From the NCBI RefSeq assembly GCF_004295665.1, contig NZ_CP034759.1, positions 3,410,001 through 3,474,000 on the forward strand: 64,000 nucleotides of DNA, written 5' to 3'. This document shows positions 47,103 to 56,579 of the stretch, in pieces. The stretch comes from Litorilituus sediminis (lineage in GTDB: Bacteria > Pseudomonadota > Gammaproteobacteria > Enterobacterales > Alteromonadaceae). How positions within the stretch are numbered: the first letter of the stretch is position 1; every line of letters begins with the position of its first letter. The notes below the pieces were generated by a model that did no database searches, was not told where the DNA came from, and saw only the letters and a list, made by a program, of their open reading frames with translations. Both the position numbers and the translations under genes were made by a program.

Positions 47103-48881
47103 ATGACTGCTTCGGCGAATGACACCATGGCGAAAGTTTATGTGAACGCTAGTGCTAGCTTAAGTGCTTTAGGTGAGGAAATTACAGATATAAGTGATTT
47201 TACCAAGGCACAACAGCTTAATCGCCTTAGCGCGCCTTTATCATGTTTTTATCAAGCAATACCGCTAGCACCGCTAAATGAAAGCGAGCAACGTATTTAT
47301 CAATTATTAACGCATGTTATTGATAAGATTATTGCAAAACTTGCCTTGGACGCCGAGCAATTAGCCAATACCTGTCTTTTTTTAGGTTCGTCATCACTCG
47401 ATATAGGTTGTATTGAAAGTGATGCAAGCAAGGCGATTTGGTTAAACCCGCTTGAGCATATTAATCAGCACTTACGGGCTAAGTATGCATTTGCCCAGCT
47501 GCACTACACCTTTAATACCGCTTGTACTTCTAGCGCTAATGCTTTGCTTTATGCGAATCGTTTAATTAAAGCCGATAAAATAAAGCAGGCCTTAGTGATT
47601 GGTTGTGAGTTTTATAATCAACTGACCCTAAAAGGCTTTGATTCATTAGAATTACTCTCCAAGCAAGGATTATTTGCTTTTAGCCCATCTCGTGATGGTA
47701 TGGTGCTCGGCGAAGGTGTTGGCGCAATATTGTTATCGAAAGCTAAAAAAATTAACGCTACGAAAGCAAAGCTTGCCTTACTTGAAGGCTATTCTTCTTG
47801 TGATACCTATAGCTTAACGACAACTCAAGAAGATGGCGATAAAATCGCGCAGGTGATTGAACAAGCTGTCGCTTTAGCTGATGTTAAGTTAAGTGATATA
47901 GACCTAATAAAGGCGCATGGTACAGCATCACCTGCCAGTGATCAGGCAGAAGCACAGGCATTAAATAGCTTATTTCAAAATAGAATCAATACCTTAGCAC
48001 TAAAGCCTTATGTAGGGCATACCTTAGGTGCCTGTGGTGCATTAGAGCTTGCAATTTTAAATCAGCTTATCGATTTAAATATGATGCCTCAAGCGCATTA
48101 TCAACATACCGAGTTAAACCCTTTAGTACCATTAGCTAATAGTGGCCAATCATTTACTGATATTCGTTATATTTTGCTAAACCACTGTGGTTTTGGTGGT
48201 AATAATGCCGCCTTAGTGGTTGAGCATTTAAATGCTGCTACCTGTAATAGCTCTGACCGCGAAAGCACTGACTGTAAAAGCGCGGAAAAAAACAGAGCAA
48301 ATAAACAAGACGCGATAAAGAATAGCGCATCAATTTTAGCGAGCACGTGTGTAAGTTATGCAAGTGATGAAACAAATAAAGCTATTCGCAAACAAGTTAA
48401 AGCGATAACAGGTTTTGAAGTAAGACGCATGGATAGCTTTACCTTAATTGCCTTGCAAGCAGCGGCGCAATTGTTAGCGAGTGAAGAGGTTGAGGTATAT
48501 TTTGCTAATAACAGCAATAGTAATAGCGAACAAGTTAAACCGCTTGCCCAAGCACAGCTAGGGCTTTATGGTGTTGCCGATTACCTTTCTGTTGAGCTGC
48601 TACAATCGCTAGTGGAAACGGTAGAGCAAGGGCACGATATTAGACCGTTTGATTTTATCTCGACCGTAGGTAATGCCGCAAACTTTTATATTGCTAAGCA
48701 ATTTAATGTGGAAGGCGTTAATTTATTTAACGGCGCCAGTGAGCAAGCACTTGAACGTACCCGTTTGCTTATTGAGCAAGACCTTAATTTAAACTTGATT
48801 GATTATGCTTTGTTAGTGCACTGGCAACAGCAAGCAGAGCAGTTTACTTGTCATGCGTATTTAATTGCGCCTCAAGTGTAA
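47103..48881 (+). CDS. Beta-ketoacyl-ACP synthase with extra C-terminal KS-like domain
   Basis: 592 residues from ATG 47103. Residues 1-378 are a KAS-II-type condensing enzyme with the complete triad: Cys141 in FNTACTSSANAL, His272 in KAHGTASPASD and His306 in YVGHTLGACGALEL. A polar linker (about 380-410) leads to an extra domain (about 415-592). Its ISTVGNAANFYIAKQFNVEGVNLFNGASEQAL resembles the N-terminal half of ketosynthases and chain-length factors but has no active-site Cys. So it is a fused active synthase and a degenerate partner half. It likely extends chains on the ACP encoded just upstream. Confidence 0.85.
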   Translation: MTASANDTMAKVYVNASASLSALGEEITDISDFTKAQQLNRLSAPLSCFYQAIPLAPLNESEQRIYQLLTHVIDKIIAKLALDAEQLANTCLFLGSSSLDIGCIESDASKAIWLNPLEHINQHLRAKYAFAQLHYTFNTACTSSANALLYANRLIKADKIKQALVIGCEFYNQLTLKGFDSLELLSKQGLFAFSPSRDGMVLGEGVGAILLSKAKKINATKAKLALLEGYSSCDTYSLTTTQEDGDKIAQVIEQAVALADVKLSDIDLIKAHGTASPASDQAEAQALNSLFQNRINTLALKPYVGHTLGACGALELAILNQLIDLNMMPQAHYQHTELNPLVPLANSGQSFTDIRYILLNHCGFGGNNAALVVEHLNAATCNSSDRESTDCKSAEKNRANKQDAIKNSASILASTCVSYASDETNKAIRKQVKAITGFEVRRMDSFTLIALQAAAQLLASEEVEVYFANNSNSNSEQVKPLAQAQLGLYGVADYLSVELLQSLVETVEQGHDIRPFDFISTVGNAANFYIAKQFNVEGVNLFNGASEQALERTRLLIEQDLNLNLIDYALLVHWQQQAEQFTCHAYLIAPQV

Positions 48882-48909
48882 CTTTCTTGAGTTTAATTTA
48901 AGAGCTGGG

Positions 48910-49896
48910 TTAGTTACTTTGCACTAAAGCAACTAACTCACTGCGGCTATTAATGTTTAACTTATCGTAAATACGGTAAAGGTGGTTTGATACCGTTGAG
49001 GGAGATATTTCAAGTTGCTTGGCAATTTGTTTAAAAGTGCTGCCTTGGCAAATGCCAGCCACCACTTGTTTTTCTCTTGCGGTTAAATCATCTATCAGAC
49101 TTTTACTACGCAGGGTAAGGCGAAATAAATCTGCGTTTTTTTGTACACTTACGTGCAGGTTACCAATGGTGAACTCACTGGCTTTATCCGCTAAGGTAAA
49201 AGGTAACGCTTGCTCATTGCCATCACCTAACGGCTTAACTAAATCGAGAAAGCTCGCCTCAACCGCATGATATATGCCATGGCTATCACATAGCGCACTA
49301 GCAACTCCTTTTTTCTCTGCTACTTGCTTTGCCTCACTACTTGATTCAGTCTCGCTAAGAGCGATAATTTGCCTATGCGAGGCAGCTTTAAGTAAGTGAA
49401 ATAGCAGCTGGTTTTGCTGTAGCTTTTCTTGCTCGGTAAAATTGTGATTGCGATCAAAGCGATATAGGGTGAGCAAGGTGAAGATACCACTGCGCTCATC
49501 TAAGTGAATGGAACTGAGAATTCTTTCAATATCAAAAGGCTTAAAGCAGTGTAAATAGAGCTTAGATTGATAAAAGTCTTTATCTTCAATAACATCTGCC
49601 ATATCAATGGCTTTGCCTTTGTTCTCTAGTAAGGTTGGAAAAATCGGATTAATAGCCAAATGTTGCTTGAGTTTAGTTAATAACTCAGGTGAAACATCAA
49701 CACAGGTATGGGTATGAAATTGCTCGGTGGCAACATGACCTGTTGCCCAAATAGCACCATCAAATGGCACCACTTGCTGTAATAAATCTAATGCCCACAC
49801 GGAGAAGTTTTCTAACGGAATGCTCGCGGCTTTGCAATAAAGTCGGCTGATAAATTCATCTATGCTGAGCTGTTTATTGATCAATGTGTTACTCAC
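48910..49896 (-). CDS. LuxR-family transcriptional regulator
   Basis: 328 residues. The C-terminal GerE/LuxR helix-turn-helix is DDLTAREKQVVAGICQGSTFKQIAKQLEISPSTVSNHLYRIYDKLNI. The N-terminal 250 residues look like a GAF-like sensor domain and are not a clear acyl-homoserine-lactone domain or receiver. It lies between the ACP-KS genes and the FAD dehydrogenase gene, divergent from the latter, so it probably regulates this locus. Confidence 0.88.
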   Translation of the reverse strand: MSNTLINKQLSIDEFISRLYCKAASIPLENFSVWALDLLQQVVPFDGAIWATGHVATEQFHTHTCVDVSPELLTKLKQHLAINPIFPTLLENKGKAIDMADVIEDKDFYQSKLYLHCFKPFDIERILSSIHLDERSGIFTLLTLYRFDRNHNFTEQEKLQQNQLLFHLLKAASHRQIIALSETESSSEAKQVAEKKGVASALCDSHGIYHAVEASFLDLVKPLGDGNEQALPFTLADKASEFTIGNLHVSVQKNADLFRLTLRSKSLIDDLTAREKQVVAGICQGSTFKQIAKQLEISPSTVSNHLYRIYDKLNINSRSELVALVQSN

Positions 49897-49985
49897 AAAG
49901 GAAACGCTATTAGGTAATTTTTACCATGGTCAGGTTGATTTGAATAGCACAAACTCAATTCATTGATAACTATTAGGTGTAGATT

Positions 49986-51626
49986 ATGACAGTGAAACGA
50001 GTCGATACATTAATTGCGGGTGGCGGTATCGCCGGTTTAGTGACAGCACTAGAGTTATTACAAGCGGGTCAACAGGTTTGTATTGTCGATAGAGATACGC
50101 CGCAGCGCATTGGCGGCTTAGCGCGTTGGGCGTTTGGTGGCATGGCACTTTGTCAAACCCAAGAGCAGCAGAAAATGTCGATAGCCGATAACCCGAGTGT
50201 GTTATTAAAAGACTGGCATAGTTTTGCTGAGTTTACTGCTGATGATTTCTGGCCAAAGGCATGGGCGAAAGAATACGCAGATAATAATTATCAAAAGGTT
50301 TATCTGTGGCTAAAAGATTTAGGATTGAGCTTTTTACCGGCAGTAAACTGGGTCGAGCGCGGTTTGTATACCCCAGGTAATTCAATGCCGAGATACCACG
50401 TACTTTGGGGAACGGGCTGGCATTTAATTGAAACCATTTTAGCTAAGCTAGCACCCTATGTAGCAACTAAAAAGCTGCACTTTCTTCATCAGCATAAAGT
50501 TGTTTCATCAATCATTGAGCAAGCGCGTGTTGTTGGCGCACTTATTATGGATGAAAAAAATCAAAGTGATCCCTTTGCTATGCATTGCCAAGACTTAGTC
50601 ATTGCCTGTGGTGGCATTAATGGTAGCACTGAGCGAGTAAAAGCGAATTGGTGTAAAGCTTGGGGTAAAGCACCAGAAAGCTTACTCAATGGTGCTAACC
50701 CGTTATCAGATGGTAAGTTACATGATCATTTAGCATCGATTGGTAGTAACTTAACTCGTCTTGATGATATGTGGAATTATGCTGCGGGAATCAAGCACCC
50801 ACAAGCAGAGTTTGAAGGTCATGGCTTAAGTTTGATCCCGTGTAAATCTGCCTTGTGGTTAGATCATAGCGGTAAACGTATAGGGCCAGTACCGCTTGTT
50901 ACCGGCTTTGATACTAATTACATGTGCCAGCAAGTGGCAAGGCAAGCAAAACCTTGGACTTGGCAAATCCTCAACTGGAAAATTGCCGCGAAAGAGCTAG
51001 CCGTTTCTGGCTCGCAGCATAACCCTGCAATTCGAGATAAAAAATTCTTTACCTTATTAAAAGAGCTATTGCTGGGGAATCATCGCTTAGTGAAGCAACT
51101 GGTCGCTGAATCAGATGATTTTGTTTGTGCCGATAACCTTGAGCTTTTATGTCAGCAGATGAATGCTAAGACTGATGCTAGTTATATTGCTTATGACACC
51201 TTGGCAAATGAAGTAAATCACTATGATCAACAAATCAACTCAGGTTTAGAAAATGACGATCAGTTAAGAAGAATTCGTCATGCCCGCCAGTGGCGACCCG
51301 ATAAATTACGTACTTGTAAACCTAAAGCCATTTTAGCAAAAGAGTCGGAGCCATTAATTGCCATTCGTTTACAGCTTATCAGTCGTAAAAGTCTTGGCGG
51401 TGTGCAAACTAACTTATCGAGCCAAGTACTTAATCAGCAAGGCGAGGTTATCGAGCACTTATATTGTGTTGGTGAAGCCGCAGGCTTTGGCGGAGGCGGC
51501 GCAAGTGGTAAACGCTCATTAGAAGGCACGTTTTTATCTGGCTGTATTTTAACGGCTCAAAATGCCGCCGCAGCTATAATTGAAGCAAAAAGTGAAGCAA
51601 ATAGCCAAGCAAATAAAAACAACTAA
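49986..51626 (+). CDS. FAD-dependent dehydrogenase, ketosteroid-dehydrogenase/fumarate-reductase family
   Basis: 546 residues. The dinucleotide motif LIAGGGIAGLVTALELLQAG is at the N-terminus, and the second FAD segment LYCVGEAAGFGGGGASGKRSLEGTFLSGCIL at the C-terminus, as in FAD dehydrogenases that remove hydrogens next to a ketone (3-ketosteroid Delta1-dehydrogenase). In a cluster with DarAB it could oxidise a cyclohexenone or cyclohexanedione ring. It is divergent from the LuxR gene and 11 bp before the ThDP-enzyme gene. Substrate unknown. Confidence 0.85.
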   Translation: MTVKRVDTLIAGGGIAGLVTALELLQAGQQVCIVDRDTPQRIGGLARWAFGGMALCQTQEQQKMSIADNPSVLLKDWHSFAEFTADDFWPKAWAKEYADNNYQKVYLWLKDLGLSFLPAVNWVERGLYTPGNSMPRYHVLWGTGWHLIETILAKLAPYVATKKLHFLHQHKVVSSIIEQARVVGALIMDEKNQSDPFAMHCQDLVIACGGINGSTERVKANWCKAWGKAPESLLNGANPLSDGKLHDHLASIGSNLTRLDDMWNYAAGIKHPQAEFEGHGLSLIPCKSALWLDHSGKRIGPVPLVTGFDTNYMCQQVARQAKPWTWQILNWKIAAKELAVSGSQHNPAIRDKKFFTLLKELLLGNHRLVKQLVAESDDFVCADNLELLCQQMNAKTDASYIAYDTLANEVNHYDQQINSGLENDDQLRRIRHARQWRPDKLRTCKPKAILAKESEPLIAIRLQLISRKSLGGVQTNLSSQVLNQQGEVIEHLYCVGEAAGFGGGGASGKRSLEGTFLSGCILTAQNAAAAIIEAKSEANSQANKNN

Positions 51627-51637
51627 AAGAGGTCGCT

Positions 51638-53377
51638 ATGAAAAAAACAGCAGCATGGTTAGTAAGATACGCCTTAGAGCAGCTTAATGTCAGTCATACC
51701 TTTGGAATTCCTGGTGTGCATAATACAGAAATTTATGATGAGCTGGAAAATTCAGATTCTATTGAGCCTGTACTTGTAACGCACGAAGGCTATGGCGCTT
51801 TTATGGCAGATGCTATTAGTCGAAGTAGCGATAGCACGGGCACTTTAGTGATTGTACCTGCGGCAGGGGCGACCCATGCCGCTAGTGGGATTGCCGAAGC
51901 ATCGCTTGATGGTATTGCCATGTTGGTGATTACAGGGGGCGTGCGTACAGACTCTCATTTTGATTATCAACTGCACGATATGGATCAACACGCCATGATG
52001 GCGCCAATCACTAAAAAAACCTATAAAGTGACGTCTCACCAAGAGGTTGTTAGTACGCTATTTGAGGCGTATCTGTTAGCCAATTCTGGCGAGCCAGGCC
52101 CTGTATTTGTTGAGATCCCTGTGAATTTGCAACTAGATAAAGGAGAAGTTTCCCATTTACCTATATTTGAGCCTAGTGTGCTGGCTGCTGATGCCAGTGT
52201 GGTAGCGCATTATCAAGCAGAATTAGCTGAGGCTGCTAACTTATTGGCGAGTGCTAAAAATCCGGGCATTTTTCTCGGTTGGGGCGCTGTTGAAGCAAGT
52301 GCTGAAAGTGAGCAAATTGCCAGCTTACTGAATGCGCCTGTTGCTACCACCTTACAAGGGTTAAGTGCTTTTAGCGGCAAACATCCTATGCATACAGGTA
52401 TGGGCTTTGGCCCTGCTGCTGTGCCAGCGGCAAGTAATGCTTTTGCCGAGTGTGATTGCTTGCTTGCTGTTGGTACGCGCTTTGCGGAAATTGCTACGGG
52501 TAGTTTTGGCGTTAAAGTGCCGAAAAACCTGATTCATATTGATATTAACCCGAATGTATTTAATGCCAATTATGCTGCTAAGCTTGCTATGGCTGGTGAT
52601 GCTAAGGTGCTTCTGGCAGAGCTTAATCGCTTATTAGCTGATAGCGATATTGTGAAAAAACCGGCTGATATCGCCAAACAAATTGCCCAAGATAAATTAG
52701 CTTACCAGAAAGAGTGGCTTGAGCACGATAGTAAAGATAAGGTTAATCCGGCGGTATTTTTTAATGAGTTAAGAAACAGTATTGAGGATGATGCTTTTGT
52801 TATTGCTGATGATGGTAATCATACCTTTTTAACTGCAGAGTTAATGCCTTGTTATCAAGCTAAACACTTTTTTAGTCCTACTGATTTTAACTGTATGGGC
52901 TATGCTACCCCAGCGGTTATTGGCACTAAGCTGGCTAACCCTGATAAGCAAGTGATAGGCATTATTGGTGACGGCGCTTTTTTAATGAGTTATACCGAAC
53001 TATTTACCGCGAGCGATAGACAACTGGGCGCTATTTTTACTGTGTTTAGTGATGGCGAGCTTGCGCAAATATCACAAGCACAGCAAACCCCATATAACCG
53101 TAAAACCTGTACTAAGATGGCGAACATTAAAATTAAAGCTATGGTGGAAGCGGCCGGCTGTCATTATTTGATGATAGAAAATAATGAACAAGTTAATGAC
53201 AGAGTAGCGCAAGCCTTAGCCTTAGCAAAACAGAATATTCCTGTTGTATTAGATGTTAATATTGACTACAGCAAACGCACGCGATTTACCCAAGGTATTA
53301 TCAAAACCAACTTATCGCGCATGAAGTTACCGACTAAAGCGCGTATGATCAGTCGAGCGCTGTGGCGACGTATTTAA
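51638..53377 (+). CDS. Thiamine-diphosphate enzyme, acetolactate synthase-like
   Basis: 579 residues in three domains: Pyr (about 1-170, catalytic Glu50 in VTHEGYGAFMADA), central (about 190-325) and PP (about 365-555, IIGDGAFLMSYTELFTA). The usual NN that ends the GDG motif reads SDGEL, so it is outside classical acetolactate synthases. Family members make or break C-C bonds next to a carbonyl. The chemistry here is unknown; candidates are ligation of a keto acid to the product or ring cleavage. Paired with the FAD dehydrogenase. Confidence 0.85.
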   Translation: MKKTAAWLVRYALEQLNVSHTFGIPGVHNTEIYDELENSDSIEPVLVTHEGYGAFMADAISRSSDSTGTLVIVPAAGATHAASGIAEASLDGIAMLVITGGVRTDSHFDYQLHDMDQHAMMAPITKKTYKVTSHQEVVSTLFEAYLLANSGEPGPVFVEIPVNLQLDKGEVSHLPIFEPSVLAADASVVAHYQAELAEAANLLASAKNPGIFLGWGAVEASAESEQIASLLNAPVATTLQGLSAFSGKHPMHTGMGFGPAAVPAASNAFAECDCLLAVGTRFAEIATGSFGVKVPKNLIHIDINPNVFNANYAAKLAMAGDAKVLLAELNRLLADSDIVKKPADIAKQIAQDKLAYQKEWLEHDSKDKVNPAVFFNELRNSIEDDAFVIADDGNHTFLTAELMPCYQAKHFFSPTDFNCMGYATPAVIGTKLANPDKQVIGIIGDGAFLMSYTELFTASDRQLGAIFTVFSDGELAQISQAQQTPYNRKTCTKMANIKIKAMVEAAGCHYLMIENNEQVNDRVAQALALAKQNIPVVLDVNIDYSKRTRFTQGIIKTNLSRMKLPTKARMISRALWRRI

Positions 53378-53438
53378 TTGGCGTTAATACTGCGTTTTTT
53401 GCAGATAAAATGATAACCAACACAGGAGCAAAGGTATT

Positions 53439-54125
53439 GTGACAGCAGCAGGAAAAATAGCAGGATTATTTACAGGAAAAGTTGGTACTCTCGGGCAAAT
53501 AGCAAGTGCCATCAATAAGCAGGCTGTTGCTGAGACCTTGTATTTGTCTAAGCTAGGCTTAGCAGGCGATGAATGTGCTGATAATCGTCATCATGGCGGT
53601 TTAGAAAGAGCGCTGCATCAATATCCAGCTGAGCACTATGAGCATTGGCAAGCACAGTACCCTAATGCTAAACGAGACTGGTTAGCTCCGGGCATGGGAG
53701 AGAATATTAGTAGTTATGGTATGACTGAGGCTAATGTTTATATTGGCGATCAATATCAGTTAGGCGAGGCGATAATTGAGCTAAGCCAACCAAGATCACC
53801 TTGCTTTAAGTTAAATGAGCAATGGGGGCTAGCTGATTTTGCTGAAGCTATTCAGCAGCAAGGTCGTTGTGGCTGGTTGTATCGTGTGTTAAAGCCAGGT
53901 GCAGTGAACCCAGCTACTGATTTAGTACTTATTTCACGTGAAAAGCATGCGCTTTCAGTACAACAAGTGTGTGATTACTTTTTTAATCAACCACTTAACC
54001 GAGAGGGATTGGAAACTTTACTTGCACAAGAGAAGTTATCTGATAATTGGAAAGCACATGTTATTAAACGATTGCAGAATAATCAGGTAGAAAACTGGCA
54101 TTTTCGTTTGTTTGGTACAAAATAG
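53439..54125 (+). CDS. yiiM: MOSC-domain protein YiiM
   Basis: 228 residues from GTG, with GGAG upstream. It contains the MOSC/3-alpha signature KLGLAGDECADNRHHGGLERALHQYP, LAPGMGENISSYGMTEANVYIGDQYQLG and the conserved Cys in QPRSPCFKLNEQWG. YiiM proteins bind molybdenum cofactor and reduce N-hydroxylated bases such as 6-hydroxylaminopurine. It lies 61 bp after the ThDP-enzyme gene and could be read with it, but the function is unrelated as far as can be seen. Confidence 0.92.
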   Translation: MTAAGKIAGLFTGKVGTLGQIASAINKQAVAETLYLSKLGLAGDECADNRHHGGLERALHQYPAEHYEHWQAQYPNAKRDWLAPGMGENISSYGMTEANVYIGDQYQLGEAIIELSQPRSPCFKLNEQWGLADFAEAIQQQGRCGWLYRVLKPGAVNPATDLVLISREKHALSVQQVCDYFFNQPLNREGLETLLAQEKLSDNWKAHVIKRLQNNQVENWHFRLFGTK

Positions 54126-54480
54126 TAACAAGAGCGTGTTGGTCATTAGGGTATAAGTTTTGTTGGAATTTGTCCTAGGCTTTTGTCTTAGGCTTTGCCT
54201 GGTAAGAATCCTCAATGATTTACTGCAAAAGCATACCGGAAGATCAATGTACTTTATCGTTAATTGTAAGTTGATGCTTTGTTAATGAGTTATTGCAGGG
54301 TAACTTATTGTTTAAACTGTTCAAAAAACAGCTTGTTTTAAGCCATGTTGTGCTCAATAATGCCTGAATACAATATGCTATTTTGTCTATGGTAAATTTT
54401 TTTAGTTATATGGAGATAAGCTAAATTAGGTTGTGATTGTAATTTTATCCAGGTCAGTTTTACTGGAGTATAAGGTCGTA
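54126..54480. other. Intergenic region before the TPR-GGDEF gene, no gene seen
   Basis: About 355 bp, AT-rich. It holds only the presumed promoter of the next gene and a weak repeat (CTAGGCTTTTGTCTTAGGCTT) soon after the yiiM stop that may act in termination. No ORF or RNA gene is supported. Confidence 0.4.
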
Positions 54481-56463
54481 ATGATAATTAAACTTTTAAT
54501 TAAGTGGTTTTTAATATTAATTTCTTTTCAGCTTGTGGCGCAGGAACAATATAAGTTTACAGTGCTAGAGTTAGAAATGGATCGTATTGCTAATGAGTAC
54601 TCTGGTGATACATCTACCATCTTAGAAAAAATGGATACCTTGCTGAAAAACACTCCAACAGCAACGGCTGCAGAGCGAGCCTTGTTTATGACTTATGACT
54701 GCGCTTTAAGAGCTGGTCTTGCGTCAACCTTAGCTGAAAGTCGATTGAATGACTTACGCTCTTTTTCTTCAATACACAGCAAGAATAATTCAGTCAGAGC
54801 AGCAACAGCGCTTTGTGAAGCTAATGTTGCCAGCTTTCATGAAAATGACAGTAACTATCAACAAGCCATCTTTAAGGCCTTTCTTTTTGTTGAAAAAGCA
54901 GAGCTGGCAACACTGCGTTATTGGATAAGCTTAAATATTTACAGCATGTTTAGTCAGTTTCATGATTATCAAAATGCTGAAAAAGCACTGAAGGTCGGCT
55001 TAACGGTTGCTAAAGCCAATCAAGACTTTAACAGGCTAGCAACAACACACCAATTATTAGCGGAGCTCTATTATCAAACCAAGCAATACCCGCAGGCATT
55101 AACTCATAATGAATTAGCACAGCAAGCCACAGATAAAATATCAGATAAATGGTATCAGGGAGAGTTATACACCAATAAAGCGAAAACCCTAGTAAAGCTT
55201 GGCCGCTTAGCTGAAGCGAAAACGTATTTTAACCAAGCAGAAGTTGATACCAAACGCATTAATGCACACCGCTCTGTGCAATTTGTCTTACTTGATAAGG
55301 CATATTTGCAGCTTTTGTTGCAAGAATATCAGCAAGCGCTTGCTGTTATCACTAAGGTAGAAACCTATAGTGAAGAATATGATGATGTCTATCTTAAAAA
55401 CCAAGTATTGCTGTTAAAGAGCTATTATCAATTATTAACAGGAGCAATACCTGAAAGTCATACCAACTTTACTCATGCGGTTGATTATCTTAAGGTAAAT
55501 AATTATCAAAATCCTCTATTAGAGGCGTGGCAGCAGCGTATAGAAATTGCAAATCTGGCTAACTTAGCTGAGGTCGGCTATCAAGCTAACCAAAGCTATG
55601 CTCAACTTATTGAAGCGACCTTAACGAGAGATAATAAAGCGATTCAAACTTTGCTTATCTCGACCTATGAGAATATTCGCCAAGATGATGAGGTGATTGC
55701 CGAACAAAAGTTAAGCCAAGCGACCAGTCAAAAAGATCAACTCAGTGAAAATAGACAAATGTTATTAATTGGGGTGTTATTATTAGCAGCCTTACTGATG
55801 ATTATATTGATTAAGTTTGTCTGGACCTTATTAGCAAAATATAAAGAGAAAAAAGCAGAAATTAATAGGCAGCTGTATTTTGACCCGTTAACGCAGTGTT
55901 TTAATCGCCGCTACTTTAATGAAATTATTAGTAAAAAAATTATTGCTAATAGCCTAAATAAAAAAACCAGTTATTTAGTAGCAATCGATATTGATCACTT
56001 TAAATCATTTAACGATACTTTTGGCCATAGTGCTGGTGATAAGGTGTTAAAAGAATTAGTAAAGAACCTGCAAACAGACTCAAGGTTTAACGATAATGTT
56101 GTGCGACTGGGCGGTGAAGAGTTTCTTATTGTGCTACCTCCTAATGAAAACTTACGCGTAGATGTGGTCATTGAGCGTATTTTACGCCTTGTTAGTCAAA
56201 CCCCTGTTGTTATTGAAGATACACCGCAAAAAATCACTATCAGTATTGGCTATGTACCAGTAGATAAAGCGAGCAGTAAAAATGATTTGGACGATTTAAT
56301 GAACTTAGCAGATAAGGCCTTGTATGTTGCTAAAGCGACTGGCAGAAATCGAGCTATAGGGGTGAGTGATTTACAGTGTCCGGCCAATTATATCGATAAG
56401 ATCTTAATTGCTAATGAAAATAAACTATTATCCTTAACCGAGATCACCCCTAAAGAGAATTAA
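54481..56463 (+). CDS. Diguanylate cyclase with periplasmic TPR sensor
   Basis: 660 residues from ATG 54481 (AAGG 5 nt upstream; an earlier in-frame GTG is rejected). Signal peptide (about 1-20), TPR repeats (about 60-420), a TM helix (LLIGVLLLAALLMIILIKFVW), then a GGDEF domain with DPLTQCFNRRYF and active-site GGEEF (about residue 545). The RxxD inhibitory site (RFND) is intact 4 residues before RLGGEEF. It should make cyclic-di-GMP from two GTP in response to an envelope signal. Similar in layout to the protein at 60746-62677. Confidence 0.92.
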   Translation: MIIKLLIKWFLILISFQLVAQEQYKFTVLELEMDRIANEYSGDTSTILEKMDTLLKNTPTATAAERALFMTYDCALRAGLASTLAESRLNDLRSFSSIHSKNNSVRAATALCEANVASFHENDSNYQQAIFKAFLFVEKAELATLRYWISLNIYSMFSQFHDYQNAEKALKVGLTVAKANQDFNRLATTHQLLAELYYQTKQYPQALTHNELAQQATDKISDKWYQGELYTNKAKTLVKLGRLAEAKTYFNQAEVDTKRINAHRSVQFVLLDKAYLQLLLQEYQQALAVITKVETYSEEYDDVYLKNQVLLLKSYYQLLTGAIPESHTNFTHAVDYLKVNNYQNPLLEAWQQRIEIANLANLAEVGYQANQSYAQLIEATLTRDNKAIQTLLISTYENIRQDDEVIAEQKLSQATSQKDQLSENRQMLLIGVLLLAALLMIILIKFVWTLLAKYKEKKAEINRQLYFDPLTQCFNRRYFNEIISKKIIANSLNKKTSYLVAIDIDHFKSFNDTFGHSAGDKVLKELVKNLQTDSRFNDNVVRLGGEEFLIVLPPNENLRVDVVIERILRLVSQTPVVIEDTPQKITISIGYVPVDKASSKNDLDDLMNLADKALYVAKATGRNRAIGVSDLQCPANYIDKILIANENKLLSLTEITPKEN

Positions 56464-56579
56464 TGTTTACAGAAAGTGATATGCTATTATTGGCGGTAAA
56501 ATGATGTAATCGTCAGCGCTTAAGTTACTTATATAGCTTATGTGAAGCTGAGAATATTCACTACAAGGACTTAATATTC

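Noticed and set aside
33508-53377. Classical aryl-polyene cluster
   Set aside because: The thioesterases, dehydratases, AMP ligase and glycosyltransferase typical of aryl-polyene clusters are missing, although DarAB-like genes often accompany them.
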